A DNA stretch of 64,000 bases. Source: OLB6 sp964620125. GTDB taxonomy: Bacteria; Bacteroidota; Ignavibacteria; Kapaibacteriales; Kapaibacteriaceae. Below are positions 26,649-35,216 of this stretch, piece after piece. A program made the position numbers and the translations under genes. Position 1 is the stretch's first letter. The number at the start of each line of letters is the position of its first letter. The notes below the pieces were generated by a model. The model did no database searches and was not told the origin of the DNA. It was given only the letters and a program-made list of their open reading frames with translations. The stretch is from assembly GCA_964620125.1 (NCBI GenBank), contig CAZUGQ010000008.1:1-64000 (forward strand), read 5' to 3'.

Positions 26649-28753
26649 TCTCACCTCGAACCATCATCGGTGTTCTCATCCTAGCCTTGTTGGCGAGTGC
26701 GTGTTCATGGTTTGACAACCAAACCACGTACTTCAACACGTACTACAACATGGATAGGATCATGGGTGAAATCAAGGATGAGTTTGCGTACCAGGACGAA
26801 AACAAACGCGTCAAGCCACGTGTGTTGGTACCTGGTTTGGATAGTGCCGCCTTACCCACCGGTGATCCCACAAAACCCCCGCAGTATCAGTTCCTGAATG
26901 CCTTTGTTATTGAGCGGGCCAAGCTTCAGCCCGTTGCTACTAAGGTAGACAGCATCCTTCTCAAGGGTTCCAAGATTCTTGCCAACCATCCCAAGAGCAA
27001 TTATGTGGAGGGCAGCCTCTTCCTCATGGCAGAATCGTACTTCTTCCGTCAGGAGTGGATACCAAGTCAGCAGAAGTGCATTGAACTCATCGAGCGCTTT
27101 TCCGATGGTGATTATAGTCCCGATGCACATTTGCTGCTTTCGAAAGACTATCTGCTGCAGAAGAAGATTGCTCAGGGCAAGCAGATGTTGTCGCGCACGG
27201 TTGACGTAGCCTGGTACAAGGACCGGTACGACATTTTATCTGAAGCGTATCGGATTCAGGCAGAGCTTGCACTGGAGGAGGGCGACTTGGAGAAGGCCGT
27301 AGCCCCTTACAAACAGGCCATAGCACAAAGTGAGAACGATGAGATTCGAGCACAATGGCAGGTTGACGTAGCAAGTATCTATTACCGACGTGGCCGATTT
27401 GATTTGGCCTTGGCAGCATTCGAAAAGGTCGGGCAGTACTCGCCAGATCTGTTGGCGCAATTTGAGTCGCGCCTTTACCATGCTGCAGCGCTAGTGCGTC
27501 TGAATCGGTTGGATGAGGCGGAGGAGGAGTTCAAGGCTCTTGAGGATAATCGCAACTATGTGGACTGGAACAGTTACATCGTTGCAGAACGGCTGGCACT
27601 CGAACGAGCACGAACCGATGGCAACCTTGAAGATCCTGCCCTGATTGCTCAGGAGCGCACCGCCGATACCAGCTTTATCGGACGGCCAGAGCTGATGGCA
27701 CAAAACTTTCAAAAGGCCATGGCCCTGTACAAGCAGCACGATTACACACAGGCACTTACCTACTTTGCCAAGGCCAAGGTGATTCGCACACCCGTGTACG
27801 AGGTGGCTGCCAAGTACTACACCCTTTTGAAACAGTGGGAAGACCAGCACCGCAAGGTGCACAGTTTTCGCACCATGGTGATTGAGCGCGAGTCCATGCG
27901 CGATAGCGTGAAGATGATGACCGCTCGTGAAGTATTCAACCTAGGTAGGGTTCATGAGCAGTTAGGGAACACGGATTCTGCCATCGTTTACTATGCCGAG
28001 GCATTCGACAGTACGGCTTCTTCCGATCCTGAGCGGAGCAGGTATCTATATTCACAGGCACGGTTGATTGCCGAGACAGACCCAGACACGGCCGACTCGC
28101 TGATGTTTGTGCTTAACGAGAACTGGCCAAACAGCCCATACGGCAAGGAAGCAAGCAGCACTCTTGGATTCGTTTCCGATGCCGTACCCGACGATGCTTC
28201 CGAACTGTACCGTTCCGGACAGAGCTTCCGCCGGATCAAGGACTACAGTTTTGCGGCACGCCAATTCCGTAGCATTGTTGCCAACCATCCCGCAAGCCCG
28301 TATGCCCCAAAGGCTCTCTATGCACTTGGCTGGATGTATGAACGCGACACCCCGAATCTTGACAGTGCCCTCTACTATTACGGACTGCTGATAGAGCAAT
28401 ACCCCAAATCCGAGTATGCTCGCGAGGTATTCCCATCGGTGGAGTTCGCGCTGGCGAAGCGAAACAACGTTGAGGTTAGCGACTCTACTCTTCTGCGCAA
28501 CCTTGACGATGATCTGCTGCAACGTGCGAAGGCAGGAGAGCGCGACGTTCTGCAACAAATGCTGGACAACAACAAGGATGCATTGCAGATCACGGGGCCT
28601 GCAGGAATCACACTACCCACGATTCCCGGCGTTAATCCTGGTGGTGGCAACCTGAACGATATGCTGCAGAATCAGCTCAAGAATCTCAAGGGGGTGGTGC
28701 TACCACCCGACAGTACCGTTCGCGATACCACGGCTGTACCAAAGAAACCCTAA
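26645..28753 (+). CDS. TPR lipoprotein, PorW/SprE-like
   Basis: A 702-residue lipoprotein. The lipobox is LLASAC, with the lipidated Cys at residue 20. The following segment, TTYFNTYYNMDRIMGEIKDEF, resembles the N-terminus of PorW/SprE, the TPR lipoprotein linking the T9SS motor to the outer-membrane complex. Many TPR helices fill ~100-600 (for example YAPKALYALGWMYERD), and the C-terminus is Pro-rich. The PorW assignment rests on architecture and this N-terminal pattern. A generic TPR lipoprotein is the alternative. It is the last gene of a run of overlapping genes that begins with the acyltransferase. Confidence 0.75.
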   Translation: MISPRTIIGVLILALLASACSWFDNQTTYFNTYYNMDRIMGEIKDEFAYQDENKRVKPRVLVPGLDSAALPTGDPTKPPQYQFLNAFVIERAKLQPVATKVDSILLKGSKILANHPKSNYVEGSLFLMAESYFFRQEWIPSQQKCIELIERFSDGDYSPDAHLLLSKDYLLQKKIAQGKQMLSRTVDVAWYKDRYDILSEAYRIQAELALEEGDLEKAVAPYKQAIAQSENDEIRAQWQVDVASIYYRRGRFDLALAAFEKVGQYSPDLLAQFESRLYHAAALVRLNRLDEAEEEFKALEDNRNYVDWNSYIVAERLALERARTDGNLEDPALIAQERTADTSFIGRPELMAQNFQKAMALYKQHDYTQALTYFAKAKVIRTPVYEVAAKYYTLLKQWEDQHRKVHSFRTMVIERESMRDSVKMMTAREVFNLGRVHEQLGNTDSAIVYYAEAFDSTASSDPERSRYLYSQARLIAETDPDTADSLMFVLNENWPNSPYGKEASSTLGFVSDAVPDDASELYRSGQSFRRIKDYSFAARQFRSIVANHPASPYAPKALYALGWMYERDTPNLDSALYYYGLLIEQYPKSEYAREVFPSVEFALAKRNNVEVSDSTLLRNLDDDLLQRAKAGERDVLQQMLDNNKDALQITGPAGITLPTIPGVNPGGGNLNDMLQNQLKNLKGVVLPPDSTVRDTTAVPKKP

Positions 28754-28757
28754 CGTG

Positions 28758-28777
28758 AGCGGACGTGCTAGTCCGCT
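28758..28777. terminator. Hairpin between convergent genes
   Basis: AGCGGAC (28758-28764) pairs perfectly with GTCCGCT (28771-28777) around a 6-nt loop. It lies just past the TPR lipoprotein stop and just past the clpS stop on the other strand, a place where a bidirectional terminator is expected. It lacks a U-tract on either side. Confidence 0.45.
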
Positions 28778-28785
28778 TGCCGCAC

Positions 28786-29079
28786 CTAGAACACAACCTC
28801 CGTTAGCAGGGCGATCTCCTCCAGCACGGCCGAAACTCGAAGGCAGTTCGTCATGGGGCCATCATATATCGTTGCCTTGCCGCGCAGGTGCACTTCCATG
28901 GTCAGGTCCATGGCCTTGCTTTCGGAGTATCCGGTAGCTCGCATGATCTGATTCGCTACTTCATCAATGGTGTGCACATCGTCATTGTACAGAATCACGC
29001 GTGCAACTACATCCAGCCCAGTGATTTCATCAATCTCCGGTGCAGCAACTTCCAGCGTGTCAACGTTAAATATGGTCAT
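28786..29079 (-). CDS. clpS: ATP-dependent Clp protease adaptor ClpS
   Basis: A 97-residue adaptor that delivers N-degron substrates to ClpAP or ClpCP. The conserved core is VILYNDDVHTIDEV, where the Asn-Asp-Asp residues line the N-degron pocket, followed by YSESKAMDLTMEVHLRGKA. The size and lack of other domains are normal. It converges with the TPR lipoprotein gene and diverges from the CADD-like gene. No clpA or clpC is in the window. Confidence 0.93.
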   Translation of the reverse strand: MTIFNVDTLEVAAPEIDEITGLDVVARVILYNDDVHTIDEVANQIMRATGYSESKAMDLTMEVHLRGKATIYDGPMTNCLRVSAVLEEIALLTEVVF

Positions 29080-29123
29080 TACAGGGGGCTGTGAAATGCG
29101 GAATACAAAATTACGAACTGCAC

Positions 29124-29131
29124 TATCTTTG
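29124..29131 (+). promoter_or_regulatory. -7 box TATCTTTG before the CADD-like gene
   Basis: TATCTTTG matches TAnnTTTG exactly and lies 57 nt before ATG 29188 in the divergent clpS/CADD-like interval. A clear -33 TTTG is not seen. Confidence 0.45.
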
Positions 29132-29187
29132 TAACCCCTTCTGCAACCGGGTTCGCATCATTCATCAACGTATCCAGGACGTCTGCT

Positions 29188-29880
29188 ATGACGACCGAAG
29201 AGTTCCTTCGCCAGCTTGACGAAATCATTTCAGAGCGACACATGCTTCAGCATCCGTTCTACCAGATGTGGAACGAGGGTACGCTTTCCAAGCACATGCT
29301 CCGTGAGTATGCACTTGAATACTACCATCAGGTGCACAACTTCCCAACGTATGTAAGTGCAACACATGCCAACTGCGACGACATGGTAGTGAGGCAAATG
29401 CTGCTTGAGAATTTGCACGAAGAAGAGCATGGCCCGGACAATCACCCGGAGTTGTGGGTGCGATTCGCTGAGTCGTTGGGTGTGACCCGCGAGCAAATCA
29501 AGTCGCGCCGGTACCTAGCTCACACCAGGGCCTCCGTGAGCATCCTCAAGGATCTTGCACGCCGAAACAATCCAGCCGAAGGGCTTGCTGCGCTGTATGC
29601 GTATGAGTCGCAGATTCCAGAGATCAGCACAACCAAGATTGCTGGACTTAAGGAACGCTATGGTCTGGATACTCCCGATGCACTTACCTTCTTTGCTGTT
29701 CATGAGCATGCCGACGAGATTCACCGTACAGTAACTCGTGAAGCACTTGTTAGAATGTGTCAGACGGACGAGCAGAAACAGGCAGCACTCGATGCGGCCC
29801 GCGAAGCTGCTGACGCCTTCAACCTGCTTCTCGATGGTGTGTACAACACGTGGTGCGCTGAGAAGGCTTCGTTGAACTAA
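29188..29880 (+). CDS. CADD-family (TenA/PqqC-fold) diiron protein, candidate pABA synthase
   Basis: A 230-residue all-helical protein close to chlamydial CADD, which makes para-aminobenzoate for folate. The match is recognised over the whole length: HMLQHPFYQMW, FPTYVSATHANCDD, YAYESQIPEISTTKI and HEHADEIH. Candidate metal ligands are Glu79/80, His86, Glu140, His172, Asp176 and His179. From established work on Chlamydia trachomatis CADD, Tyr27 and Lys152 are the self-sacrificed residues; Tyr25 and Lys150 occupy the equivalent positions here. It would replace PabA/B/C for folate synthesis. No fol genes are adjacent, so the pathway role is inferred from family membership. Confidence 0.87.
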   Translation: MTTEEFLRQLDEIISERHMLQHPFYQMWNEGTLSKHMLREYALEYYHQVHNFPTYVSATHANCDDMVVRQMLLENLHEEEHGPDNHPELWVRFAESLGVTREQIKSRRYLAHTRASVSILKDLARRNNPAEGLAALYAYESQIPEISTTKIAGLKERYGLDTPDALTFFAVHEHADEIHRTVTREALVRMCQTDEQKQAALDAAREAADAFNLLLDGVYNTWCAEKASLN

Positions 29881-29900
29881 GCAGCGGAAGCCCCAGCCGC

Positions 29901-30809
29901 ATGTGCCGTTTCATTGCCTATATCGGCCCGCCAATCTTGGCCGATGACCTCCTCTACAAGCCGAGGTTCTCGCTCGTAACTGCACAGAGTGTGAATGCTG
30001 GCGAGATGTCTGTTTCTGTTAATGGAGACGGATTCGGCATTGGGTGGTATGCGCCTGAGCTGGATAACGAACCCTGTGTGTTCCGGAGCATTAAGCCGGC
30101 ATGGGGCGATCAGAACCTGCGCAACCTTGCGCGGAAGGTGTATTCTCCGTGCATGTTTGCCCACGTAAGGGCTGCCTCGCCAGGCCTGACAATCGAGGAG
30201 GTGAACTCCCACCCATTCTGGTGTGGTCAGGTGATGTTCATGCATAATGGTGTGTTAGGGGGCTATAAGCAGATCCGGCGAAAGCTCCTGCGCAGGCTGA
30301 GTGATGCTGCCTATGATGCCATTCAGGGATCAACGGACAGCGAACACATGTTCGGACTGTTCCTCAATCACCTGCCTGATCCATACGGCAACGTGACGTG
30401 TGAGCAGATGGTGCAGGCCTTGGATGGCATGTTCTCCGATCTGAACGAACTCCTGATTGAACATGACGTTCGGCAGCACAGTTACCTAAACCTAGCAGTA
30501 ACGAACGGTACCTGTTTGGTGGCCGTTCGCTATACCACAAATCCGAATGTGCAGCCGGCCTCGTTGTACTACATGCATGGACGTGAGTATCATTGCCGCG
30601 GCGAAATCTGCGTGATGGAGCCAACCTATGGCAAGCCCAGCGCAATTGTTGTTGCAAGCGAGCCTTTTACTGCCCGACGGTCAGATTGGATGAAGGTTGA
30701 ACGCAACAGCATGATGGTGGTGGATGAGACCATGCGCATCACCTTCCGACATGTACAGATGGACGTAGAAAAACTTGACGTTGAACACATCGCTCCGGAG
30801 ATAGGATGA
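29901..30809 (+). CDS. Class II glutamine amidotransferase (EgtC/YafJ type)
   Basis: A 302-residue Ntn-fold amidohydrolase. The nucleophile is Cys2 (MCRFIAYIGPP), exposed after Met removal. Other conserved blocks are DGFGIGWYAPE, FAHVRAAS, NSHPFWCGQVMFMHNG and STDSEHMFGL. Family members hydrolyse glutamine or gamma-glutamyl bonds; EgtC acts in ergothioneine synthesis, but no other egt gene is nearby, so the substrate is undefined. It starts 20 nt after the CADD-like gene and overlaps nuoL by 4 nt. Confidence 0.88.
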   Translation: MCRFIAYIGPPILADDLLYKPRFSLVTAQSVNAGEMSVSVNGDGFGIGWYAPELDNEPCVFRSIKPAWGDQNLRNLARKVYSPCMFAHVRAASPGLTIEEVNSHPFWCGQVMFMHNGVLGGYKQIRRKLLRRLSDAAYDAIQGSTDSEHMFGLFLNHLPDPYGNVTCEQMVQALDGMFSDLNELLIEHDVRQHSYLNLAVTNGTCLVAVRYTTNPNVQPASLYYMHGREYHCRGEICVMEPTYGKPSAIVVASEPFTARRSDWMKVERNSMMVVDETMRITFRHVQMDVEKLDVEHIAPEIG

Positions 30810-32761
30810 GTCCTGCACTGATCACGTTGTTCCCACTCGTTGGCTTTGCCATCATCGGCCTGTTTGGCAAGAGAATAGCCAATGAACGCTTGATCGGAAT
30901 CATTGGCAGCGGTGCAGTACTGCTTTCTTTCCTTGTGGCATGTGCTCTTACATGGGACTTGATGGGTAGGGATGAGCATCACCGTTCTTATGTAACCACC
31001 GTGTACTCGTGGATTGCTACGGGTTCCTTCAATGTGAACGTTGCATACCTTGTCGATCCCTTGTCCATGCTGTTCACCTTAGTGATAACGGGTGTTGGTT
31101 TCCTTATCCACGTGTACTCGATGGGCTACATGCATGGCGATAAGGGATTTGCACGGTTCTTTGCCTACTTGAACCTGTTTGTGTTCATGATGTTGAATCT
31201 TGTTCTGGCCGACAACTTCCTACTTACGTTTCTTGGCTGGGAAGGAGTGGGTCTGGCATCGTACCTGCTCATCGGCTTTTGGTACGACAGGACGTTTGAC
31301 GGATACCGAATCAAGTGGACGGGTGATGCTTCAAACAAGGCATTTATCATGAACCGTATCGGCGACTTTGGTGTGCTGATTGCCATGTTCATGTTGTTCA
31401 ACCTGTTTGGCACGCTGGAATACACGGCCATCACCAAACAAGCAAGTACACAGTTGGCGTTTGGTGGCAGTGCCGTTACACTCATCACTCTGGCATTGTT
31501 TCTGGGATGTACTGGCAAGAGCGCACAGATACCCCTTGGTGTGTGGCTGCCTGATGCAATGGCTGGTCCAACGCCAGTATCGGCACTGATCCACGCAGCA
31601 ACGATGGTTACGAGTGGAATCTTTCTCATTGCTCGAACCAACGTGCTGTTCTCAATGGCGCCGAGCACGATGGCCGTCGTTACCGGGATTGGCATTACTA
31701 CGGCTTTGATAGCCGGAACCATCGGTCTTGTACAGAACGACATCAAAAAGGTATTGGCGTATTCTACCGTGTCGCAGCTAGGCTTCATGTTCACGGCACT
31801 GGGTGTAGGCGCATTTACTGCAGGCGTGTTCCATGTGGTTACGCATGCATTCTTCAAGGCGTTGCTGTTCCTTGGCTCCGGGTCAGTGATCCACGGCATG
31901 CACGAGGAACAGGACATACAGAAGATGGGTGGCTTATCCAAGCACATGCCCATTACATATCGTACATGGCTTGTTGGAACGTTTGCCATTGCAGGGATCC
32001 CATTTTTTGCCGGCTTCTTCTCCAAGGACGAGATCCTGTGGTTTGCCTTTCTGAATGGCAGCCCGATCCTCTGGGGCGTTGGAGCACTTGCAGCCTTCAT
32101 CACAGCTTTTTACATGTGGCGGCTCACAGCCCTTACGTTCCATGGCAAGGAACGCTTCGACCATCACCATGTTCATCCGCATGAGTCGCCAGCAACGATG
32201 ACCGTGCCGCTCATGATCCTTGCTGTTTTGTCTGCCTTTGGCGGATTCCTAGGCATTCCTCACGTCATCGGCCACCTCGTCCACGTACCAAACGTCCTCG
32301 AAAGCTGGCTTGAACCCGTTTTTGCTGCAAGTGCAGCCTGGCTGCCGTTGCACGAAGGCGACCATGCCACCCAGGAATGGCTGCTCATGGGTATTTCCGT
32401 AGCTCTTGGTGTTTCTGGCATCCTGTTGGCACGCTGGTTGTACGCAGAAGGCCCGGAACGCGCGCAGGCTCTTGCTGCTCGCTTCAAAGCCCCCTACCAG
32501 CTACTATGGAACAAGTGGTATGTAGACAATGCATACTACCTGGCGTTTGTGGAACCCATCTACATTGCTTCACGCGACTTTCTGTGGAAGATCGTGGACG
32601 TGGTGATGATTGATGGCATCGTAAACGGATCAGCGCGTCTTGTTGGGGCAGTTGCCCAAGCTGTACGGCGAATGCAAACGGGCGTGGCGCAGAGTTATGC
32701 CCTCGTGATGATGCTTGGTATCATAATCCTGGTGGCCATCGTGGTCGCCCCCTTCCTGTAA
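30806..32761 (+). CDS. nuoL: NADH-quinone oxidoreductase subunit L-like protein
   Basis: A 651-residue antiporter-like membrane subunit with about 15 or more helices. Signature regions are FLTFLGWEGVGLASYLLIGFW (around residues 133-153), WLPDAMAGPTPVSALIHAATM, with the proton-path Lys in NDIKKVLAYSTVSQLGFMF, and HAFFKALLFLGSG. The C-terminal extension and the last helix (LVMMLGIIILVAIVV) are those of true complex I NuoL, not of the shorter MrpA/DabB forms. No other nuo gene flanks it, which is unusual. It overlaps the amidotransferase gene by 4 nt; there is no obvious functional link. Confidence 0.9.
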   Translation: MSPALITLFPLVGFAIIGLFGKRIANERLIGIIGSGAVLLSFLVACALTWDLMGRDEHHRSYVTTVYSWIATGSFNVNVAYLVDPLSMLFTLVITGVGFLIHVYSMGYMHGDKGFARFFAYLNLFVFMMLNLVLADNFLLTFLGWEGVGLASYLLIGFWYDRTFDGYRIKWTGDASNKAFIMNRIGDFGVLIAMFMLFNLFGTLEYTAITKQASTQLAFGGSAVTLITLALFLGCTGKSAQIPLGVWLPDAMAGPTPVSALIHAATMVTSGIFLIARTNVLFSMAPSTMAVVTGIGITTALIAGTIGLVQNDIKKVLAYSTVSQLGFMFTALGVGAFTAGVFHVVTHAFFKALLFLGSGSVIHGMHEEQDIQKMGGLSKHMPITYRTWLVGTFAIAGIPFFAGFFSKDEILWFAFLNGSPILWGVGALAAFITAFYMWRLTALTFHGKERFDHHHVHPHESPATMTVPLMILAVLSAFGGFLGIPHVIGHLVHVPNVLESWLEPVFAASAAWLPLHEGDHATQEWLLMGISVALGVSGILLARWLYAEGPERAQALAARFKAPYQLLWNKWYVDNAYYLAFVEPIYIASRDFLWKIVDVVMIDGIVNGSARLVGAVAQAVRRMQTGVAQSYALVMMLGIIILVAIVVAPFL

Positions 32762-32782
32762 CACTTTCCTACAGAGGTTCAC

Positions 32783-33301
32783 ATGTGGCGATTGTTTTTA
32801 GTTGTTGCAATTCTTGCTGCTACACTGCCCGGATGCCCGAGCGATAGCAATACCAATCCGAATGACGGCGTGACGAATGATCGAAATAAGCTCACGGTGA
32901 ACGGCAATGGCTTTAGCAATGCCGTTTGGAAAGGGTATTCTGACGAAAGCAAGAGTCAGGCGTACGAGGGTACGTCCATTGGAGGTGTTGGTGCAATCGT
33001 TATCAAGGGGCTTACAACAAATTCAAACGAAGAGTTTACCTGCAACCTTACTGTTGCCGATGCAGCCCCAGGAACCTACACCATCAGTGCCACGGCAGGA
33101 AATTCGTTTATCATCTCGTATGGCTCTCCACAACTCACGTTCTTTGCGGCCACTGGAACTGTAACGGTAACACAGTTCGACACCGCAGGAGGCCGCGCAA
33201 AGGGTACCTTTAACGGAACTCTTACCGCTCTTGATGGTTCGGGCAAGATCATCAACGTAACGAACGGCACGTTCGACGTGCAGGTGATCGCAGAGCCGTA
33301 A
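32783..33301 (+). CDS. Small lipoprotein
   Basis: A 172-residue lipoprotein with the signal MWRLFLVVAILAATLPGC, Cys at residue 18. A spacer CPSDSNTNPNDG leads to a beta-rich body with NEEFTCNLTVADAAPGTYTI and a final strand ...GTFDVQVIAEP. The family is not recognised. The post-Cys spacer (CPxDxxTNPN) is close to that of the lipoprotein at 44643, suggesting a shared lipoprotein style in this genome. Confidence 0.7.
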   Translation: MWRLFLVVAILAATLPGCPSDSNTNPNDGVTNDRNKLTVNGNGFSNAVWKGYSDESKSQAYEGTSIGGVGAIVIKGLTTNSNEEFTCNLTVADAAPGTYTISATAGNSFIISYGSPQLTFFAATGTVTVTQFDTAGGRAKGTFNGTLTALDGSGKIINVTNGTFDVQVIAEP

Positions 33302-33312
33302 GCAACAGTGCC

Positions 33313-34023
33313 ATGTGTTTTACGGTTTCGATTTTCAGTACAACGCATACGATCGAAACCGATACGGGTGCACTCTTTGATGATCCCGACGGATACACGC
33401 CGTACTTTCATGTGAGCGGCTTCGTCCATCCGAAACTGCCCATCATCACCAACCACCGACCAGATGCGATAGAAATGGCTCAGTGGGGCCTGATACCGTC
33501 ATGGACGAAGAATGCCTCTGCAGCAGCAGACATTGCGAACAAGACGCTGAACGCACGAGCAGATACCATTTTTGAGAAGCCCTCGTTTCGATCAGCAATC
33601 AGCCAACGGCGAGCGCTACTACCCGTTGACGGATTTGTGGAGTGGAGACATGAGGACACCTACAAACAGCCGTATCTCGTGCATTCCGCAAACGGAGGTC
33701 TGCTAACATTGGGTTGCATCTGGGAAGACTGGACTGATCGCAGCAGTGGGGAAGTGCTGCGAACATTCTCCATCGTTACTACCGATGCCAACAGGTTGAT
33801 GAGCTACGTGCACAACAACAAACTGCGTATGCCAGTCGTCATTCCGCGTGTTCAACGAGAGCTATGGTTGCGTGACGATGACCGATCAACGATCACGTCT
33901 CTCATGCGTCCGCTGAACGAGGGGGAACTGGAGGCGGTTCCGATTCCTCGATCCATGTCGGCAATCAAACTGAATTCCACCGACGCAGCGCAACTCGAAC
34001 CTATCGGAAGCCCGCTGAAATGA
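33313..34023 (+). CDS. SRAP-family (YedK/HMCES) abasic-site protein
   Basis: A 236-residue SOS response-associated peptidase. The catalytic Cys2 (MCFTVSIFS) becomes N-terminal and forms a thiazolidine crosslink with abasic sites in ssDNA, protecting forks. Other family residues are visible: Asn80 in NARADTI, Glu110 in PVDGFVEWR and His167 in YVHNNKLRMPVVI. The length is normal. It is followed, with 4 nt overlap, by a TlpA-like thioredoxin gene. The operon partner has no known link to repair. Confidence 0.92.
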   Translation: MCFTVSIFSTTHTIETDTGALFDDPDGYTPYFHVSGFVHPKLPIITNHRPDAIEMAQWGLIPSWTKNASAAADIANKTLNARADTIFEKPSFRSAISQRRALLPVDGFVEWRHEDTYKQPYLVHSANGGLLTLGCIWEDWTDRSSGEVLRTFSIVTTDANRLMSYVHNNKLRMPVVIPRVQRELWLRDDDRSTITSLMRPLNEGELEAVPIPRSMSAIKLNSTDAAQLEPIGSPLK

Positions 34024-34487
34024 TACCTCTTCTTGCAATAGTCACAGCCCTCGCTGTAAACGTCCCCCTCGTTACTCTTGATGAACTTGAACAGCGTTTG
34101 CAGGTTGCGTCGGATACCGTGTACGTGGTGAACTTCTGGGCAACCTGGTGCAAGCCATGTGTTGCAGAGCTTCCTGTGTTCGACAAGTTGGACAGAGAAA
34201 CCCGTGGTACACCGGTAAAGGTTCTCTTGGTGAGTCTCGATAATGTGGATGATGTTCAAAAGGTGGCAACATTTGTTACGCGTCGCGGTCTTGTACCTGA
34301 AGTAATGCTGTTAAATGAAAGCAAACCACACGAGTGGATAGATCGGATTTCCACGGACTGGTCAGGGGCGATACCAGCAACAATGTTGTATCACGCTTCC
34401 ACCAAACGTAAATCGTTCTACGAGCGCGAGTTCACATACGAAGCATTAACCAAAGAACTGTCTTCATTTACGAGAACTTCACCATGA
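34020..34487 (+). CDS. TlpA/ResA-like thioredoxin-fold protein
   Basis: A 155-residue thiol-disulfide oxidoreductase. The active site is NFWATWCKPCVAELP with Cys44 and Cys47. The N-terminus has a short hydrophobic stretch (IPLLAIVTALAVNV) that could be a signal peptide or anchor, as in periplasmic TlpA proteins. It is overlapped by 4 nt on both sides and probably works with the next thioredoxin-like protein in periplasmic thiol chemistry. Confidence 0.85.
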   Translation: MIPLLAIVTALAVNVPLVTLDELEQRLQVASDTVYVVNFWATWCKPCVAELPVFDKLDRETRGTPVKVLLVSLDNVDDVQKVATFVTRRGLVPEVMLLNESKPHEWIDRISTDWSGAIPATMLYHASTKRKSFYEREFTYEALTKELSSFTRTSP

Positions 34488-35104
34488 TTCACGCATTCTT
34501 TACCTCCACGCTGATTATTCTGCTCGCAGTTACTTCTCTCCGAGCTTCGGATCTCCCAGAGGGGGTGACGATTGGTGATAAAGCACCGGACTTCGTTCTC
34601 ATGAACGTAGACAGTCAGCGTGTCGGATTGGCATCGTATGTCAATGCCGAAGGTGTGATACTCATTTTCACATGCAATCATTGTCCGTTCTCAAAGGCGT
34701 ACGAAGACCGTATCATCGCTCTTCATGCCAAGTATGGCCCGCAGGGTTGGCCAGTGCTTGCAATCAATCCCAACGATCCAACCGTGGAACCCGAGGACAG
34801 CTTTGAAGGCATGCAACAAAGGGCTAAGGACAAGGGCTTTACGTTTGCCTATGCCTTTGATGCTACTCAGAATGTGGCAAAGGCTTACGGAGCTCGGCGC
34901 ACTCCCCATGTGTTCCTGCTACGAAAAACCAAGACGGGATTTGTGGTCGAATACATTGGTGCAATCGACGACAACCCCCGGGACGCAGCTGCCGTTGAAG
35001 AAAAGTTCTTGGAAGAAGCTCTTGCTGCCCTGAAGGCTGGGAAACCCGTTGCCAAGCCGACTACTAAAGCCATCGGTTGCACCATCAAGTGGCGTGAGAA
35101 CTGA
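34484..35104 (+). CDS. Exported AhpC/TSA-type thioredoxin-like protein (CNHCP motif)
   Basis: A 206-residue protein. A signal peptide (FFTSTLIILLAVTSLRAS) is followed by a thioredoxin/peroxiredoxin-fold domain with the conserved redox site FTCNHCPFSKAYEDR (Cys64, Cys67). APDFVLMNVD is the usual AhpC/TSA entry strand. The C-terminus has a third Cys in KAIGCTIKWR, which is conserved in this CNHCPF/Y family. The enzyme may be a periplasmic thiol peroxidase or reductase; the exact reaction is not determined. Confidence 0.85.
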   Translation: MIHAFFTSTLIILLAVTSLRASDLPEGVTIGDKAPDFVLMNVDSQRVGLASYVNAEGVILIFTCNHCPFSKAYEDRIIALHAKYGPQGWPVLAINPNDPTVEPEDSFEGMQQRAKDKGFTFAYAFDATQNVAKAYGARRTPHVFLLRKTKTGFVVEYIGAIDDNPRDAAAVEEKFLEEALAALKAGKPVAKPTTKAIGCTIKWREN

Positions 35105-35216
35105 AATTTTCTCGTATCTTGAATCCAGAAACTAGCGCAGTGCCAGTCCTTGGGCACTACCAGTACGGCTAGAGGCAGCAGCAGCCCGGCCCTGATAAGA
35201 GACACATTCCTACTTC

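Noticed and set aside
31165..32103. Long antisense open frame (312 codons) over nuoL
   Set aside because: It is the reverse-strand shadow of a strongly biased membrane-protein gene; composition is Met/Pro/Ser/Thr-rich with no known motif, and nuoL is certain.
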